Origin: Oscillospiraceae bacterium
Lineage (GTDB): Bacteria > Bacillota > Clostridia > Oscillospirales > CAG-272
Length of the DNA: 64,000 nt
NCBI GenBank assembly: GCA_015064445.1
Contig: SVSE01000002.1
Coordinates: forward strand, 160,628-224,627
Direction of reading: 5' to 3'
Made by a program: the position numbers and the translations under genes. A model generated the notes under the pieces. It was not told the origin of the DNA and searched no databases. It saw nothing but the letters and a program-made list of their open reading frames with translations. Below are positions 34,042 to 43,079 of the stretch, one piece after another (the stretch's first letter is position 1; each line of letters opens with the position of its first letter).

Positions 34042-35961
34042 TTATTCGCCCTTGGTATAAGCCAAGAGTCCGCCTGCCTTAAGAATGTCTATTTGACGCT
34101 TTGTATAATTACATACAAGTGGAATTTCAGCATTGCCATTCTTCATTATAATCTTGCCCTTTTCCATTCCCTCAAAGAGATTTTCAAGAGAGAGCATAGT
34201 GTTTTGGTCAAGCTTATCATAATCCTCTGGATTTTCAAAGGTAAGTGGCAAAATACCTGCATTTATAAGGTTTGCTGCGTGAATTCTTGCAAAGCTCTTT
34301 GCAACAACAGCCTTAACACCAAGATAAAGTGGTACGAGTGCTGCGTGCTCTCTTGATGAGCCCTGTCCGTAGTTTGTACCTCCAACGATTATGCTATTCT
34401 TTGCTTCAAGCGCACGCTCTGCAAAGCTTTCATCGCATACTGCAAAGCAGAACCTTGAAAGGTAAGGAATGTTGGAGCGATATGGAAGAATCTTCGCACC
34501 TGCTGGCATAATGTGGTCTGTTGTTATATTGTCGCCAACCTTAAGTGTAAGGTTAGCCTCTATTCTATTTTCAAGCTTTCTTGTTTCTGGGAATGGCTTA
34601 ATGTTAGGTCCTCTTAATACCTCAACATTCTTTGCCTCCTCAGCTGAGGCTGGCATAAGAACTGCGCTGTCGTCAATCTTGAATGCATCTGGCATTTCGA
34701 TTTCCTCATATGCGCCAAGTGTTCTTGGGTCGGTTATATAGCCTGTAAGTGCAGATGCAACTGCAACCTCAGGAGATACGAGATATACCTGTCCATCCTT
34801 TGTTCCACTTCTTCCCTCAAAGTTACGGTTGAAGGTACGAAGTGATACACCAGCAGAGTTAGGGGAGAAGCCCATACCGATACAAGGACCACAAGCACAT
34901 TCAAGCACACGCGCGCCTGCTCCAAGAATATCAGAAAGTGCGCCACAGTCAGCGAGCATTGAAAGCACCTGCTTTGAGCCAGGAGATACCGAAAGGCTTA
35001 CGCTATCGTCAATCTTCTTGCCCTTAAGCATGCTTGCAACTCTTAGCATATCACGAAGTGATGAGTTGGTGCAAGAGCCTATGCACACCTGGTCAACCTT
35101 AATGTGTGAGAGCTCCTCTGCGCTCTTAATATTATCAGGGCTATGAGGGCAAGCCAAGAGTGGCTTAAGCTCGGAAAGGTTGATGTCGATAATTCTATCA
35201 TATTCGGCATCAGGGTCGCTTTCAAGAGCAACGAACGCGTCGCCTCTGCCCTGTGCCTCAAGGAATGCCTTTGTAATTTCATCAGATGGGAAAATAGAGG
35301 TTGTTGCACCAAGCTCTGTGCCCATATTTGTAATGGTAGCTCTTTCAGGAACTGAGAGTGTCTTAATGCCCTCTCCACCCCATTCGATAATCGCTCCAAC
35401 ACCACCCTTAACAGAGAGTATACGGAGAATTTCAAGGCTTACATCCTTTGCGCTTACCCAAGGCTGAAGCTTGCCTGTAAGATTTACCTTATACATTTTA
35501 GGCATAGTGATATAGTATTCACCACCGCCCATTGCTACTGCAACATCAAGTCCACCAGCTCCCATTGCGAGCATACCGATACCACCAGCTGTTGGAGTAT
35601 GGCTATCACTTCCGATAAGTGTCATTCCAGGCACGCCAAAGCGTTCAAGATGAACCTGATGGCAAATACCATTACCTGGGCGTGAGAAGCGAATTCCGTA
35701 CTTTTTAGCAACTGACTGAATGTATCTGTGGTCATCTGCGTTTTCAAAGCCTGATTGAAGTGTATTGTGGTCTATGTAAGCAACTGAAAGCTTTGTTCTT
35801 ACTCTCTCAATTCCGATTGACTCGAACTCGAGATAAGCCATAGTACCTGTTGCATCCTGTGTCAAGGTTTGGTCAATGCGAAGTGCGATTTCCTCGCCAA
35901 CCTTCATTTCGCCTGATACAAGATGATTTTTAATGATTTTTTGTGCAATTGTAAGTCCCAT
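34042..35961 (-). CDS. acnA: aconitate hydratase
   Basis: Converts citrate to isocitrate through cis-aconitate. The 639-residue iron-sulfur enzyme carries the cysteine ligands in CIGSCTNSS and in CACGPCIGMG, the substrate-binding DSHTPTAGGIG near residue 118, and the C-terminal swivel domain with GTNYGQGSSREHAAL. It lies 11 bases after the (Re)-citrate-synthase-like gene, so both steps from oxaloacetate to isocitrate are co-expressed. No isocitrate dehydrogenase gene follows within the window. Confidence 0.95.
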   Translation of the reverse strand: MGLTIAQKIIKNHLVSGEMKVGEEIALRIDQTLTQDATGTMAYLEFESIGIERVRTKLSVAYIDHNTLQSGFENADDHRYIQSVAKKYGIRFSRPGNGICHQVHLERFGVPGMTLIGSDSHTPTAGGIGMLAMGAGGLDVAVAMGGGEYYITMPKMYKVNLTGKLQPWVSAKDVSLEILRILSVKGGVGAIIEWGGEGIKTLSVPERATITNMGTELGATTSIFPSDEITKAFLEAQGRGDAFVALESDPDAEYDRIIDINLSELKPLLACPHSPDNIKSAEELSHIKVDQVCIGSCTNSSLRDMLRVASMLKGKKIDDSVSLSVSPGSKQVLSMLADCGALSDILGAGARVLECACGPCIGMGFSPNSAGVSLRTFNRNFEGRSGTKDGQVYLVSPEVAVASALTGYITDPRTLGAYEEIEMPDAFKIDDSAVLMPASAEEAKNVEVLRGPNIKPFPETRKLENRIEANLTLKVGDNITTDHIMPAGAKILPYRSNIPYLSRFCFAVCDESFAERALEAKNSIIVGGTNYGQGSSREHAALVPLYLGVKAVVAKSFARIHAANLINAGILPLTFENPEDYDKLDQNTMLSLENLFEGMEKGKIIMKNGNAEIPLVCNYTKRQIDILKAGGLLAYTKGE

Positions 35962-35972
35962 TTTATTTCCTC

Positions 35973-37331
35973 TTATTTGTTAAATTCAGCGATTTGTGCC
36001 TCAAGCTCCTTGTCGGTCAAGGCTGTCTGGCGTCCATTTTCATATTCTCTGTCTACCCAGTCCTTCAAGAACATTACGACAGGACTTCTCTTATCAACCA
36101 TATTTTCGCCCTTCAAGCGATAATGCTCGTTCATCCAGTATGCAATTCCTGCAAGACCCGAGGTCTTTGTAACTGCAACGCCTGCTGCACGATTGAGAAG
36201 CTTCTTTGTGTTGAATATATTATAAATTTCCTCGTCCTTCAAAAGTCCGTCGGCGTGAATTCCTGCCCTTGTAACATTGAAGTTAGCACCAACGAATGGT
36301 GTCATAGGTGGAATGTTGTATCCGATTTTCTCCTTAAAGAAGTCGGCGATTTCTGTAATAACGGTTGAGTCCATACCGTCAAGAGTGCCCTTGAGTGATG
36401 CGTACTCGAACACCATTGCCTCGAGAGGAACATTACCTGTACGCTCTCCGATACCAAGAAGTGAGCAGTTAACAGCGCTTGCACCATAGAGCCAAGCAGT
36501 TGTAGCATTTGACACAGCCTTATAGAAGTCGTTGTGTCCGTGCCATTCAAGCATTTCGCTTGGTACATCGGAATAATGCTGTAAGCCATATATAATTCCA
36601 GGAACGCTTCGTGGGAGTGCTACCTCTGGGTAAGGAACACCGTAGCCCATTGTATCACAAGCACGGATTTTTACAGGAATTCCTGCATCCTGCGACATCT
36701 TCTGAAGCTCGTTTACAAATGGCACTACAAAGCCATAGAAGTCTGCCCTTGTAATATCCTCAAGGTGACATCTTGGGCGTACGCCTGCCTCGAATGCGTC
36801 GTATACTGCCGAAAGATAAAGCTTCATAGCCTCGGAGCGTGATTTCTTAAGCTTGTTAAAAATGTGATAGTCACTTGAGCTAACAAGAATACCTGTTTCC
36901 TTTATTCCAAGGTCACGAACAAGCTTGAAGTCCTCCTTGTTTGCTCTTATCCAAGTGGTAATTTCAGGGAACTCAAGTCCGAGCTCCTGACATTTTTCAA
37001 TAGCCTCTCTATCCTTTTTGCTATATACAAAGAACTCTGTCTGACGGATAATGCCCTTTGGACCACCAAGGCGAGAAAGAAGCTTATATATTTCAACAAT
37101 CTCCTCAACGCTGTATGGCTCAACTGACTGCTGACCGTCACGGAGTGTGGTGTCTGTTATCCAAATTTCCTCGGGCATACCGATAGGAACTCTACGGTGG
37201 TTGAATGGCGTTTTTGGCACCTCATCGTAGCTATAAATGTCTCTGTAAAGATTAGGCTCGCTAACATCTTGAAGCTGATATTTATATGATTTTTGCTCAA
37301 GCAAATTAGTCTTTTCTGAAATTTCAAGCAT
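35973..37331 (-). CDS. probable (Re)-citrate synthase, DRE-TIM metallolyase family
   Basis: A 452-residue enzyme of the isopropylmalate/homocitrate synthase superfamily. The catalytic barrel starts near residue 55 with ITDTTLRDGQQS; the metal-binding HGHNDFYKAV lies near residue 265 and GIGERTGNVPLE near residue 290. It lacks the C-terminal leucine-regulatory domain of LeuA. The long N-terminal extension and length resemble (Re)-citrate synthase described from Clostridium kluyveri. Immediate linkage to aconitase supports condensation of acetyl-CoA with oxaloacetate to citrate, feeding 2-oxoglutarate and glutamate synthesis. Homocitrate synthase is the main alternative, but aconitase rather than homoaconitase-type small/large subunits follows. 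Confidence 0.8.
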   Translation of the reverse strand: MLEISEKTNLLEQKSYKYQLQDVSEPNLYRDIYSYDEVPKTPFNHRRVPIGMPEEIWITDTTLRDGQQSVEPYSVEEIVEIYKLLSRLGGPKGIIRQTEFFVYSKKDREAIEKCQELGLEFPEITTWIRANKEDFKLVRDLGIKETGILVSSSDYHIFNKLKKSRSEAMKLYLSAVYDAFEAGVRPRCHLEDITRADFYGFVVPFVNELQKMSQDAGIPVKIRACDTMGYGVPYPEVALPRSVPGIIYGLQHYSDVPSEMLEWHGHNDFYKAVSNATTAWLYGASAVNCSLLGIGERTGNVPLEAMVFEYASLKGTLDGMDSTVITEIADFFKEKIGYNIPPMTPFVGANFNVTRAGIHADGLLKDEEIYNIFNTKKLLNRAAGVAVTKTSGLAGIAYWMNEHYRLKGENMVDKRSPVVMFLKDWVDREYENGRQTALTDKELEAQIAEFNK

Positions 37332-37375
37332 AATTTTACCTCCAAATTCTAAAAGATAATTCTTAATAATAAGAT

Positions 37376-37404
37376 ATTATAACAAATATAACGCGCGATG
37401 TCAA
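37376..37404 (-). promoter_or_regulatory. consensus sigma-A promoter of the citrate operon
   Basis: Minus-strand TTGACA (37399-37404), 17-base spacer, TATAAT (37376-37381): a perfect match to consensus, 44 bases ahead of the start codon. Confidence 0.9.
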
Positions 37405-37452
37405 GTAAAACTGATCTCAAGTGATATTTTTTTACAATTGTATAAAATTCTA

Positions 37453-37481
37453 TTGATTTCGAGTGTTATTTTTGTTATAAT
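37453..37481 (+). promoter_or_regulatory. promoter of the DUF1538-PII operon
   Basis: Plus-strand TTGATT (37453-37458), 17-base spacer, TATAAT (37476-37481). An untranslated leader of about 100 bases follows, without a recognised structure. Confidence 0.8.
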
Positions 37482-37588
37482 TACTTCGAAAGAATTAACG
37501 AAATGCACCATACCTAATAAGAATATAACTAAACCAGCTCTATTCTCATCAGGCATACGGTGTGATTTTTTATGATAAGGAATCTCTA

Positions 37589-39202
37589 ATGTTCAAAAAC
37601 AAAACTATTTTAAAGGAAAAGCTACTCGAGAGCGTAAAGAGTGTTTTGCCGATTTCAGCAATAGTATTGCTCCTGTGCTTTACTGTTGCACCAGTCGATA
37701 TGGCGAACTTCACCTCGTTTTTATTCGGCTCGGCTCTACTCATTGTCGGTATAGGCTTATTCACTCTCGGTGCTGAAACCTCTATGACGCCTATGGGCGA
37801 GTATGTGGGCGCGCAGATGACGCGTTCCAAGAAAATTTGGCTCATTATATCATTGTCATTTGTTGTTGGCATAATGATAACAATGTCCGAGCCTGACCTT
37901 CAGGTTTTGGCTACATATGTGCCATCAATTCAGCCAAGTATTCTGCTCATTTTATCAGTTTCACTTGGCGTTGGCGCATTTTTAGTAGTTGCGATGCTCC
38001 GTATTCTCTTTGGAATTAAGCTTCGCTATCTGCTTTTATTCTTCTATGTTGTAGCATTTACACTTGCGCTTTTTGTAAATCCAAGCTTTTGGTCGGTTGC
38101 CTTTGACTCTGGTGGAGTTACAACAGGGCCTATGACCGTTCCATTTATTATGGCGCTTGGTGTCGGTGTATCGTCTATTCGTTCTGACTCACAGGAGTCG
38201 AATGACTCGTTCGGACTTGTTTCGCTTTGTTCTGTTGGCCCTATCATCGCTGTTTTGGTGCTTGGACTTATCTATAATCCCGAGGGCTCAAGTGGTGCGG
38301 GCTTCGATTTGACTCAGCTTGAAACCTCTCGTGAGCTTGGCTGGAGCTATCTTGCAAGCTTTCCTCATTATATTTTAGAGGTTGTAAAGGCTGTCCTTCC
38401 TATTGTTGTATTTTTCTTTATTTATCAAGCATTTACAAAGCCACTTGGCAAGAAGCAGATTCTTAAAATTCTAATCGGTCTTGCCTACACCTTTGTTGGA
38501 CTCGTTTTGTTCTTGACTGGTGCAAATGTAGGCTTTATGCCAGTTGGTTATCTTATTGGCACAGCGCTTGGTGCAAGTAATTTTTCATTCATTGTCATTC
38601 CTATAGGAATGCTTATCGGCTTCTTTATTGTTGTAGCAGAGCCTGCTGTACAGGTTTTACAAAAGCAGGTTGAGGATGTTACCTCGGGAGCTATTCCGAA
38701 AAAGGCGCTTGCATTTGCGCTTGAAATCGGTGTTGCGATTTCCGTCGGAATTGCAATGCTCCGTGCACTTACAGGCATTTCAATTATGTATTTCTTAATC
38801 CCAGGATATGTAATTGCACTTGTTCTTCCGTTCTTTGTTGACGACATATTCTCGTCAATCGCGTTTGACTCGGGTGGAGTTGCCTCGGGTGCTATGACAA
38901 CTGCCTTCCTGCTTCCATTCGCAATAGGCGTTTGCGAGGCATCGGGCAATAATGTTGCAACTGATGCGTTCGGAACTGTTGCTATGGTTGCAATGACACC
39001 TCTTATTGCAATTCAAATTCTCGGTGTTGTTTACAAGGCGAGAATTCGCAAGCTTGACAAGGCAACTAACCTCACTCTTGAGGAAATCATCGATATGCAG
39101 GCTGATAAGCCATGCTATGAAATCAACGACGAAACAGGAGAAATTCAAATTATTCCTGCTGTCGGCGCTGTCGTAGACGATGAAATTATTGATTTTGAGT
39201 AA
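37589..39202 (+). CDS. DUF1538 membrane protein
   Basis: A 537-residue membrane protein with about twelve spans arranged as two homologous halves. Each half repeats a glycine-rich loop (WSVAFDSGGVTTGPMTVPF in the first, FSSIAFDSGGVASGAMTTAF in the second) and a second one (LGAETSMTPMGEYVG and LTGANVGFMPVGYLIG), showing an internal duplication with re-entrant-like loops, as in many ion or solute carriers. This matches the DUF1538 family of unknown function. Start set at ATG 37589 behind AAGGAA. It is followed after 11 bases by a PII-like gene, suggesting transport controlled by a nucleotide or metabolite sensor. Confidence 0.88.
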   Translation: MFKNKTILKEKLLESVKSVLPISAIVLLLCFTVAPVDMANFTSFLFGSALLIVGIGLFTLGAETSMTPMGEYVGAQMTRSKKIWLIISLSFVVGIMITMSEPDLQVLATYVPSIQPSILLILSVSLGVGAFLVVAMLRILFGIKLRYLLLFFYVVAFTLALFVNPSFWSVAFDSGGVTTGPMTVPFIMALGVGVSSIRSDSQESNDSFGLVSLCSVGPIIAVLVLGLIYNPEGSSGAGFDLTQLETSRELGWSYLASFPHYILEVVKAVLPIVVFFFIYQAFTKPLGKKQILKILIGLAYTFVGLVLFLTGANVGFMPVGYLIGTALGASNFSFIVIPIGMLIGFFIVVAEPAVQVLQKQVEDVTSGAIPKKALAFALEIGVAISVGIAMLRALTGISIMYFLIPGYVIALVLPFFVDDIFSSIAFDSGGVASGAMTTAFLLPFAIGVCEASGNNVATDAFGTVAMVAMTPLIAIQILGVVYKARIRKLDKATNLTLEEIIDMQADKPCYEINDETGEIQIIPAVGAVVDDEIIDFE

Positions 39203-39213
39203 AGGAGTATTGT

Positions 39214-39900
39214 ATGCAGAAAATGTATCTTTTGATAACCATCACAAATCGACACGATAGTGATGAGTTTACAAGCTTTTTCGCCTCAAAGGAAATTCCG
39301 ATAATGTACAGTACTCGCTGTTATGGAACTGCAAGACAGATGACACTCGACCTACTCGGAATTGAGGAAACGACAAAAACTGTACACTACTGTATTGTAA
39401 CTGAAAATAAAAAGGCAGAGCTTATTAGAGCTCTTACAAGAGAAATGGCAATCGACCTACCAAACAGAGGAATTTCGGTTGCGATTCCACTATCAAGCAT
39501 AGGTGGCAGAAGAACGCTTGAGGCGTTTGCTAACGGTCATCAGGATGACGAAAATGAAAATGAGGTAAAGGATATGGCAGAGTGTGAAACAGAGCTTATC
39601 GTTGTAATTTGCGCAAAGGGCTACACCGACCAGGTAATGGACGCAGCGCGTGGCGCAGGCGCAGGTGGTGGAACAGTTGTTCACGCAAAGGGCACGGGCT
39701 CACAATATACAGACAAATTCTTCGGTCTTTCGATAGCTGATGAAAAGGAAATGATTTATATAGTTTCCACAAAGGAAAAGAAAAAGGAAATTATGAAGGC
39801 AATAATGGAAAAGGCGGGCACTTCAACCGACGCACACGGAGTTGCATTCTCGCTTCCCGTTTCCGACACAGCCGGACTTCGAATTTTTGATAAGGATTAA
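39214..39900 (+). CDS. tandem PII-like signalling protein
   Basis: A 228-residue protein composed of two PII/GlnB-like ferredoxin-fold domains, residues 3-105 and 120-222, joined by an acidic linker (QDDENENEV). The second half has the PII-type pattern ELIVVICAKGYTDQVMDAARGAGAGGGTVVHAKGTG, with the GAGGGT T-loop base. Proteins of this family bind nucleotides and regulate partner transporters or enzymes. It lies 11 bases after the DUF1538 membrane gene, as amtB and glnK are paired elsewhere, so it probably controls that transporter. Ligand and partner contact are not shown by the sequence. Confidence 0.85.
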   Translation: MQKMYLLITITNRHDSDEFTSFFASKEIPIMYSTRCYGTARQMTLDLLGIEETTKTVHYCIVTENKKAELIRALTREMAIDLPNRGISVAIPLSSIGGRRTLEAFANGHQDDENENEVKDMAECETELIVVICAKGYTDQVMDAARGAGAGGGTVVHAKGTGSQYTDKFFGLSIADEKEMIYIVSTKEKKKEIMKAIMEKAGTSTDAHGVAFSLPVSDTAGLRIFDKD

Positions 39901-40225
39901 AAAAACAGGGTGGCATTAGCGTGTTATCCTTAACGAAGAACACGCTAAAACTAAGTTTGCCCTTATGGGCAAGTGAAGTTTACTTCGTAAGTGAAGTTAT
40001 CCTGTGGATAGTGAAGTTTTGCCTTTGGCAAAGTGGGCAAACTTAATTTCACTGCGAGCCCCTGTGAGCAACTTCACTGTGCGTAGCACAACTTCACTTT
40101 CGCAGTAGCGAAAACTTCACTAACAGAAAAAGAGCAGACACATAAGGGATTTTCCCTCTTGCGTGTTTGCTCTTTCTGCTTGTATAAGGGTTTGGGCTTA
40201 GCCCATTTGCCACCCTGTGTTTTTT
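39901..40225. repeat. hairpin-array palindromic element with terminal inverted repeats
   Basis: A 325-bp non-coding element between convergent genes. ACAGGGTGGCA (39905-39915) and TGCCACCCTGT (40208-40218) form perfect 11-bp terminal inverted repeats. Inside are a 10-bp hairpin TTAGCGTGTT/AACACGCTAA, an outer stem AAGTTTGCCC/GGGCAAACTT, three direct copies of AGTGAAGTT (39972, 39990, 40010) and three inverted copies AACTTCACT (40070, 40090, 40113). Each copy is separated from the next by a mini-hairpin (TTACTTCGTAA, ATCCTGTGGAT, GTGCGTAGCAC, TTTCGCAGTAGCGAAA). A further stem AAAGAGCA/TGCTCTTT and GGGCTTAGCCC follow. No open frame or transposase is present; it may be a MITE-like element and may also end both converging transcripts. 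Confidence 0.8.
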
Positions 40226-40234
40226 ATTTGTTGA

Positions 40235-41833
40235 TTAAGCCTGTGCTGGAGTTTCCTCGATTTCCTCGATTTCGCCCTTCTTTGCTCTTTCAAATTCATC
40301 GACAATTTCTGCGCTTGGCTCTTTGGTAAGAAGCGAAACGACAACGATAACGATGCTTGAAACGATGAATGCTGGGAGAAGCTCGTAAATACCGAAGAAT
40401 GCAACCTTGTCAGCCAAGAACTTGGTGAACACGAATTCCCAAAGGAATACGAAGAGTCCGCCTGAAAGCATACCGGCAATAGCGCCTTCCTTAGTAACTC
40501 TCTTCCAGAAGAGTGAGAATAGCATAAGAGGACCGAAGGTCGCACCAAAGCCTGCCCACGCGAAGGATACGAGTGTAAAGATTACGCTGTTTTTATCCCA
40601 AGCGATTACCATACCTGCAAGTGCAATTACGATAACTGCAATTCTTGAAACCCACATAACGGTCTTATCATCAACCTTATCCTTCTTGATAATTCCCTTG
40701 AAGATGTTTGCGGAAACTGCGCTTGATGCGATAAGAAGATATGAGTCTGATGATGAAATTGTAGCTGCGAGAATTCCTGCCATAATAAGACCTGCGATAA
40801 TGAATGGAAGGAACTGCTCAGAAAATACAATAAGAATGTTTTCAGCGCCTGACTTTGAGCCGAGAATGTCGGACACAGGGATAAGTGTTCTTCCCATTAC
40901 ACCGATGAGAACTGCGGCTGCAAGTGAGATAACAACCCAAACGGTTGCGATAATTCTTGAGCGCTTGATTTCGCTTGGCTTACGAATAGCCATAAAGCGA
41001 AGAAGAACCTGTGGCACGCCAAAGTAGCCAAGGCCCCAAGCCATCTCGGAGATGATGCTCCAGAAGCCGAACTTACCTGCCTGACCGAACAGGCCTGGTA
41101 TTTGATTTCCGTTTGCGTCAGTTACAGGAGTTGCTGTTTTAAAGAGTGACCAGAAGCCGTCGATTGCTTTTGCGTTTTCCATAACTGCGCCAAAGCCACC
41201 TGCCTTAACAACGCCGACACCGATTACTACAACAAGTGCTATAATCATAACGATTGCCTGCATAAAGTCAGACACGCTCTCAGCCAAAAATCCGCCGATA
41301 AGTGTGTATGCAACAACAAATACAGCTCCAACGAGAAGCCAAATATGATAGTTTCCACCGAACAAAGCGGTAAAGAGCTTACCTACGGTTGCAAAGCAGC
41401 TTGATGCGTAAACTGCAAAGAAAACGAAGATGAATACTGCTGAAATACCGAGAATAACCTTTTTCTTTTCCTTAAAGCGATTTGAAAAAAATTCCGGTAC
41501 TGTGATTGAATTTCCTGAAATTTGCGAATAGTTACGAAGTCTTTTTGCTACGATAAGCCAGTTTACATATGTACCGATAGCAAGACCGAGGGCTGTCCAA
41601 AATACGCTTGAAAGTCCACACCAGTAAGCAAGGCCTGGAAGTCCCATAAGTAGCCAACCACTCATATCTGATGCCTCTGCACTCATTGCGGTTACCCAAG
41701 GACCGAGAGTACGACCACCAAGGAAGTAGTTTTCAGAGTTCTTTTGTGCGCGCTTAAAGAAATAAACGCCGATTCCTATAACTACGCTCATATAGAGAAT
41801 CATAATTATAAGAATTTTGTACTTATACTCCAT
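40235..41833 (-). CDS. putP: sodium/proline symporter (SSS family)
   Basis: A 532-residue secondary transporter with about 13 spans. The N-terminal part carries SAEASDMSGWLLMGLPGLAYW, closely matching PutP, and SITVPEFFSNRF; the sodium-site region with SSSDSYLLIASSAVSANIF is near residue 350. It is the last gene of the amino-acid fermentation operon beginning at 50837, 49 bases after the aminotransferase gene. Proline is the family substrate, but the operon context makes another amino acid possible. Confidence 0.9.
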   Translation of the reverse strand: MEYKYKILIIMILYMSVVIGIGVYFFKRAQKNSENYFLGGRTLGPWVTAMSAEASDMSGWLLMGLPGLAYWCGLSSVFWTALGLAIGTYVNWLIVAKRLRNYSQISGNSITVPEFFSNRFKEKKKVILGISAVFIFVFFAVYASSCFATVGKLFTALFGGNYHIWLLVGAVFVVAYTLIGGFLAESVSDFMQAIVMIIALVVVIGVGVVKAGGFGAVMENAKAIDGFWSLFKTATPVTDANGNQIPGLFGQAGKFGFWSIISEMAWGLGYFGVPQVLLRFMAIRKPSEIKRSRIIATVWVVISLAAAVLIGVMGRTLIPVSDILGSKSGAENILIVFSEQFLPFIIAGLIMAGILAATISSSDSYLLIASSAVSANIFKGIIKKDKVDDKTVMWVSRIAVIVIALAGMVIAWDKNSVIFTLVSFAWAGFGATFGPLMLFSLFWKRVTKEGAIAGMLSGGLFVFLWEFVFTKFLADKVAFFGIYELLPAFIVSSIVIVVVSLLTKEPSAEIVDEFERAKKGEIEEIEETPAQA

Positions 41834-41882
41834 TGTTTTTTCTCCTATAATTTATTTTTACAGACACATAGTCGCCTGTTTT

Positions 41883-43070
41883 TTATTTTTTGTATTCCTC
41901 TGCCAATGCTTTAAAGGCAGGAAGTGCGTTTACAATTCTCTTCTTGTCAACGCAATATGCGATTCTTACATAGCCACTAACACCGAAGTCATCACATGGC
42001 ACAACAAGGATTTCCTTTTCCTTTGCACGCTCGAAGAACTTATATGCGTCGTCCTCGAGAGCCTTTACAAAAAGGTAAAATGCTCCGTCTGGATGCACGC
42101 ACTCGTATCCGTATTCGGTAAGCGCGCCATAAAGAATATCTCTATTTTCCTTGTAAACATTAACATCAACCTTAGCTCCAACACATTTCTTGATTACCTG
42201 CTGGAAAAGGCTTGGTGCGCATACATAGCCAAGCGAACGGCCTGCGCCACAAACTGCCAAATATACATTCACAGAGTCCTCCATTTTAGGGCTAACTGCA
42301 ATGTATCCTATTCTCTCACCTGGCAATGAAAGTGCCTTGGAGTATGAATAGCAGACGATCGTATCGTCATAATAGTTCATAAGATAAGGAACTGGAGTCT
42401 CATCAAAAACAAGCTCTCTATATGGCTCATCTGCGATAAGATAAATCGGATGTCCGTATTCCTTTTCCTTGCGCTTAAGAATTTCACAAACTGCCGAAAT
42501 TGTTTCCTCGCTATAAACAACTCCACTTGGATTGTTTGGCGAGTTCATAATTACAGCCTTTGTGCTTTCGCTAATCTTGCTTTCAAAATCAGCTGTATCA
42601 ATTTGGAAGGTCTTTTCCTGTGGCTTTGATACCACAACCTTGCCACCTGCATTCTCAATAAACACACGATATTCTGTGAAAAATGGTGCAAAAACGATAC
42701 ATTCCTCGCCAGAATTCAAAAGTGCGCGAAGTGAAATTGTAAGAGATGCAGCTGCGCCACAGGTCATATAAATGCTATTTGGAGTAAGCGAGGTGCCAAA
42801 GCGCGCGTTTATGTCGTTAGCTATTGCCTCTCTTGTTCCGAAGTCTCCCTGTGCCGAGGTATATCCGTGCAAAAGCACTGGACTTTCATTTTTCAAAAGG
42901 TCACAAATTGTTTCCTCAATTTCCTTTGGTGGCTCTACACTTGGGTTTCCAATGCTAAAATCGAAAACCTTGTCGCTACCTATTTGCGCCCCTCTTGTCT
43001 TGCAATACTCAAAAATCTCACGAATAATCGAGCGCTTGCTACCAAGAGCGTACATTTTTTCATTGAACAT
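41883..43070 (-). CDS. PLP-dependent class I aminotransferase
   Basis: A 395-residue fold-type I aminotransferase. The PLP lysine lies in YSYSKALSLPGERIGY near residue 243, the aspartate that contacts the pyridine nitrogen in LIADEPYREL, and the NSPNNPSGVVYS motif near residue 170. In this operon, next to indolepyruvate:ferredoxin oxidoreductase, it most likely converts aromatic (or other) amino acids to 2-oxo acids. Exact substrate cannot be read from the sequence; an aspartate aminotransferase-like activity is an alternative. Confidence 0.9.
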   Translation of the reverse strand: MFNEKMYALGSKRSIIREIFEYCKTRGAQIGSDKVFDFSIGNPSVEPPKEIEETICDLLKNESPVLLHGYTSAQGDFGTREAIANDINARFGTSLTPNSIYMTCGAAASLTISLRALLNSGEECIVFAPFFTEYRVFIENAGGKVVVSKPQEKTFQIDTADFESKISESTKAVIMNSPNNPSGVVYSEETISAVCEILKRKEKEYGHPIYLIADEPYRELVFDETPVPYLMNYYDDTIVCYSYSKALSLPGERIGYIAVSPKMEDSVNVYLAVCGAGRSLGYVCAPSLFQQVIKKCVGAKVDVNVYKENRDILYGALTEYGYECVHPDGAFYLFVKALEDDAYKFFERAKEKEILVVPCDDFGVSGYVRIAYCVDKKRIVNALPAFKALAEEYKK

Positions 43071-43079
43071 AAATAAACC

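Noticed and set aside
32299..37331. Leucine biosynthesis operon (leuA plus leuC-like aconitase)
   Set aside because: The synthase lacks the LeuA regulatory domain, and the hydratase is a single full-length aconitase with a swivel domain, not separate LeuC/LeuD subunits.
37562..37588. GTG start nine codons upstream for the DUF1538 protein
   Set aside because: The AAGGAA ribosome site lies inside that stretch and points to ATG 37589.
39901..40225. CRISPR array in the repeat-rich region
   Set aside because: The repeated unit is only nine bases, occurs in both orientations, and the spacers are themselves palindromic; no cas genes are present.
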